In this document: positions 4,876 through 6,307 of the stretch, piece after piece
Numbering within the stretch: position 1 is the first letter of the stretch
Layout of the letters: each line of letters starts with the position of its first letter
Assembly (NCBI GenBank): GCA_012515495.1
Contig: JAAYYH010000249.1
Coordinates: 1 to 6,307 of the forward strand
Source: Coriobacteriaceae bacterium
Lineage (GTDB): Bacteria > Actinomycetota > Coriobacteriia > Coriobacteriales > UBA8131
Length of the DNA: 6,307 bases
Direction of reading: 5' to 3'
Translations under genes and position numbers: made by a program
The notes under the pieces: generated by a model
What the model was told of the DNA's origin: nothing
The model's input: the letters and a program-made list of their open reading frames with translations, nothing else
The model's database searches: none

Positions 4876-6307
4876 TTATTTGGTCAACCAGGCCTTTTCA
4901 AGATCCGCAATCATGTTGGGACCAAAGAAGAAATCGTTAAGGCGCTGTGAACCAACTCGTGTGTGCTTGTAGAACATAACTGGGACAACGGGAACATCAG
5001 CCGCAATGAGCTTATCAACATCCTGATAAGCTTTCACACGAGCATCAGTATCGGTGATTTGACGGGCTTCGAGGATCTTGGCATCGACTGTCGGGTTGTT
5101 GTATTTGGAGTTGTTGTCGCCACTTTGAGAATAAAAGAGCGCATAGGCAAAGTTATCGGCAATTGGATAGTCCGCAATCCAACCCAGACGGCCAATCTGG
5201 ATCTGACCCGCCTGAAGAGCATCGAGATAGGCAGCCCACTCCAGAGCATTCAGCTCGGCCTTGATACCAATCGCGGCCAAGTCAGCTTGGATCAGCTGCA
5301 TGATGTTCTCGTGTCCACCACCTGTGTTGAACGATAGCTTGATAGTTGGGATACCCTCGCCACCGGCGAAACCTGCTGCGGCAAGCTCTGCTTTGGCCTT
5401 CTCGACATTGTAAACGGCAGTCTCCCAAGCGCCTTCATGGAATCCGGCGATTCCTGGAGGGATGATGCCATCTGCGGGTGCGCGGGTGCCATCGAAGACT
5501 GTATCGCAGATTGCCTGACGGTTGATAGCATAGCTGATGGCAGTGCGAATGCCCTTGTTCGAGAGAACTGGGTCATTGTTGTTGATAACGAGATAGTAGG
5601 TTGAGGATTCCTCTCCCAGCAGACACTGCTTACCTGGTTGGATGGTCCAACCGTCTACCGACTCGCCATACTGCGCAACAGTAGCGGAGATCTGGCCGGG
5701 AGGTATCTGGGTGAAGTCAAGGTTGCCGGCTTGGAAGTCGTTGAAAGCATTCTCAGGTGACTGATAGATCTTGAAGTCTACGGCGTCAAGCAGAGCCTTC
5801 TCGCCATAATAATCATCAAAACGCTCCACCTGAATGTATTGATCGTCTACCCACTCGCCCTTGATCTTAAAGGGACCGTTACCAATAGGAGCACGTGAGT
5901 ACGTCTTGTAATCGGCTGCTGCGCCGCCTGTGGGAACCGGGCAAAGCGCTGGATGCATACAGACGAAGATGAAGTCAGCATACGCCTGAGTAAGGGTGAC
6001 CTCGAGAGTCAAATCGTCTTTGGCAACAACACCGGAAAGCTCCTTGGCACCACCGCTGAGCAGTTCATCAAAGCCCTTTACCATACCCAGATGATAGCTG
6101 ATCGCTGAAGGATCAGGTGCAGTGTTGGGATTAACGATACGCTCCCAACCAAACTTGAAGTCCTTGGCAGTGACAGGGTAGCCATTATGAAACTTGGCAC
6201 CTTCACGTAGCTTGAAAGTGAAGACCGTTGCGTCCTCTGAAATCTCCCAACTTTCTGCTGCTGCGGGAACTAATTCGCCAGTGACAAAGTCGTAATCCAC
6301 TAATGAG
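4876..6307 (-). CDS. oppA: Peptide-binding lipoprotein OppA (5' end outside the window)
   Basis: OppA is the extracytoplasmic binding protein (SBP_bac_5 family) that captures peptides and delivers them to OppB/OppC. About 476 residues are visible. The frame stays open to the window edge, reading SLVDYD just before the apparent GTG at 6300, so roughly 60-80 N-terminal residues, including the signal peptide or lipobox, are missing. The family signature is clear near the visible start: AESWEISEDATVFTFKLREG followed by AKFHNG. Other typical blocks are the APIGNGPFKI region, RFDDYYG, NDFQAGNLDF, the NNNDPVLSNKGIRTAISYAINRQ segment that packs around the ligand in relatives, and the late YNNPTVDAKILEAR and PVVPVMFYKHT blocks. 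It ends TAA at 4876-4878. Its position ahead of oppBCDF makes it the dedicated binding protein. Peptide length and sequence preference cannot be read from the sequence, so a dipeptide (DppA-like) or other peptide ligand is possible. Confidence 0.94.
   Translation of the reverse strand, partial: SLVDYDFVTGELVPAAAESWEISEDATVFTFKLREGAKFHNGYPVTAKDFKFGWERIVNPNTAPDPSAISYHLGMVKGFDELLSGGAKELSGVVAKDDLTLEVTLTQAYADFIFVCMHPALCPVPTGGAAADYKTYSRAPIGNGPFKIKGEWVDDQYIQVERFDDYYGEKALLDAVDFKIYQSPENAFNDFQAGNLDFTQIPPGQISATVAQYGESVDGWTIQPGKQCLLGEESSTYYLVINNNDPVLSNKGIRTAISYAINRQAICDTVFDGTRAPADGIIPPGIAGFHEGAWETAVYNVEKAKAELAAAGFAGGEGIPTIKLSFNTGGGHENIMQLIQADLAAIGIKAELNALEWAAYLDALQAGQIQIGRLGWIADYPIADNFAYALFYSQSGDNNSKYNNPTVDAKILEARQITDTDARVKAYQDVDKLIAADVPVVPVMFYKHTRVGSQRLNDFFFGPNMIADLEKAWLTK

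Noticed and set aside
4876..6300. oppA starting at the GTG at 6300
   Set aside because: The frame is open to the window edge and the protein starts mid-domain at the SLVDYD block, so the GTG is an internal Val codon of a truncated gene.
1..6307. CRISPR arrays, transposase genes or a new defence system
   Set aside because: There are no regularly spaced repeats and no transposase or nuclease frames. All long coding regions are explained by the opp operon.

Overview
The window carries most of a five-gene oligopeptide/dipeptide ABC-importer operon in the canonical order oppA-oppB-oppC-oppD-oppF, all on the minus strand. A tRNA-Leu(UAG) gene and a tRNA-derived repeat follow it. Base composition looks close to balanced, the opp genes use strong Shine-Dalgarno sites (one is GGAGGTGATT), and the tRNA encodes its own CCA end. 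The protein sequences look like those of Actinomycetota, possibly the Coriobacteriia or a freshwater lineage, but a Bacillota source cannot be excluded. This taxonomic call is a weak inference from general resemblance and no search was run.

Layout, following transcription from high to low coordinates. oppA (6307 to 4876) is cut by the window edge and lacks its N-terminus and lipoprotein signal. A 61-base gap with a small hairpin separates it from oppB (4814-3831), the first permease. oppC (3829-2870) is the second permease and oppD (2868-1723) and oppF (1736-732) are the two ATPases. From oppB onward the genes are packed with 1-base gaps or a short overlap, which points to one polycistronic message and translational coupling. 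OppA would capture peptides outside the cell, OppB and OppC would form the membrane channel, and the OppD/OppF heterodimer would power import. Both ATPases keep their ATP-site motifs and a C-terminal cysteine cluster of the type that binds a [4Fe-4S] centre in some relatives.

Downstream of oppF, on the same strand, lies a complete tRNA-Leu(UAG) (672-588) with a perfect 10-bp terminator hairpin (574-551). Beyond it is a roughly 155-base GC-rich palindromic element (373-528). One end is an exact 23-base copy of the tRNA-Leu 3' end, including CCA, and the other end is an inverted copy of its T-arm. A second strong terminator hairpin (365-337) follows this element, so the arrangement of tRNA end then terminator occurs twice.

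Positions 1-336 hold no recognisable gene. There is one unrecognised 75-codon plus-strand frame (29-256), which may be the remnant of a broken gene or chance.

The opp operon is ordinary. The least explained structure is the tRNA-derived palindromic repeat.
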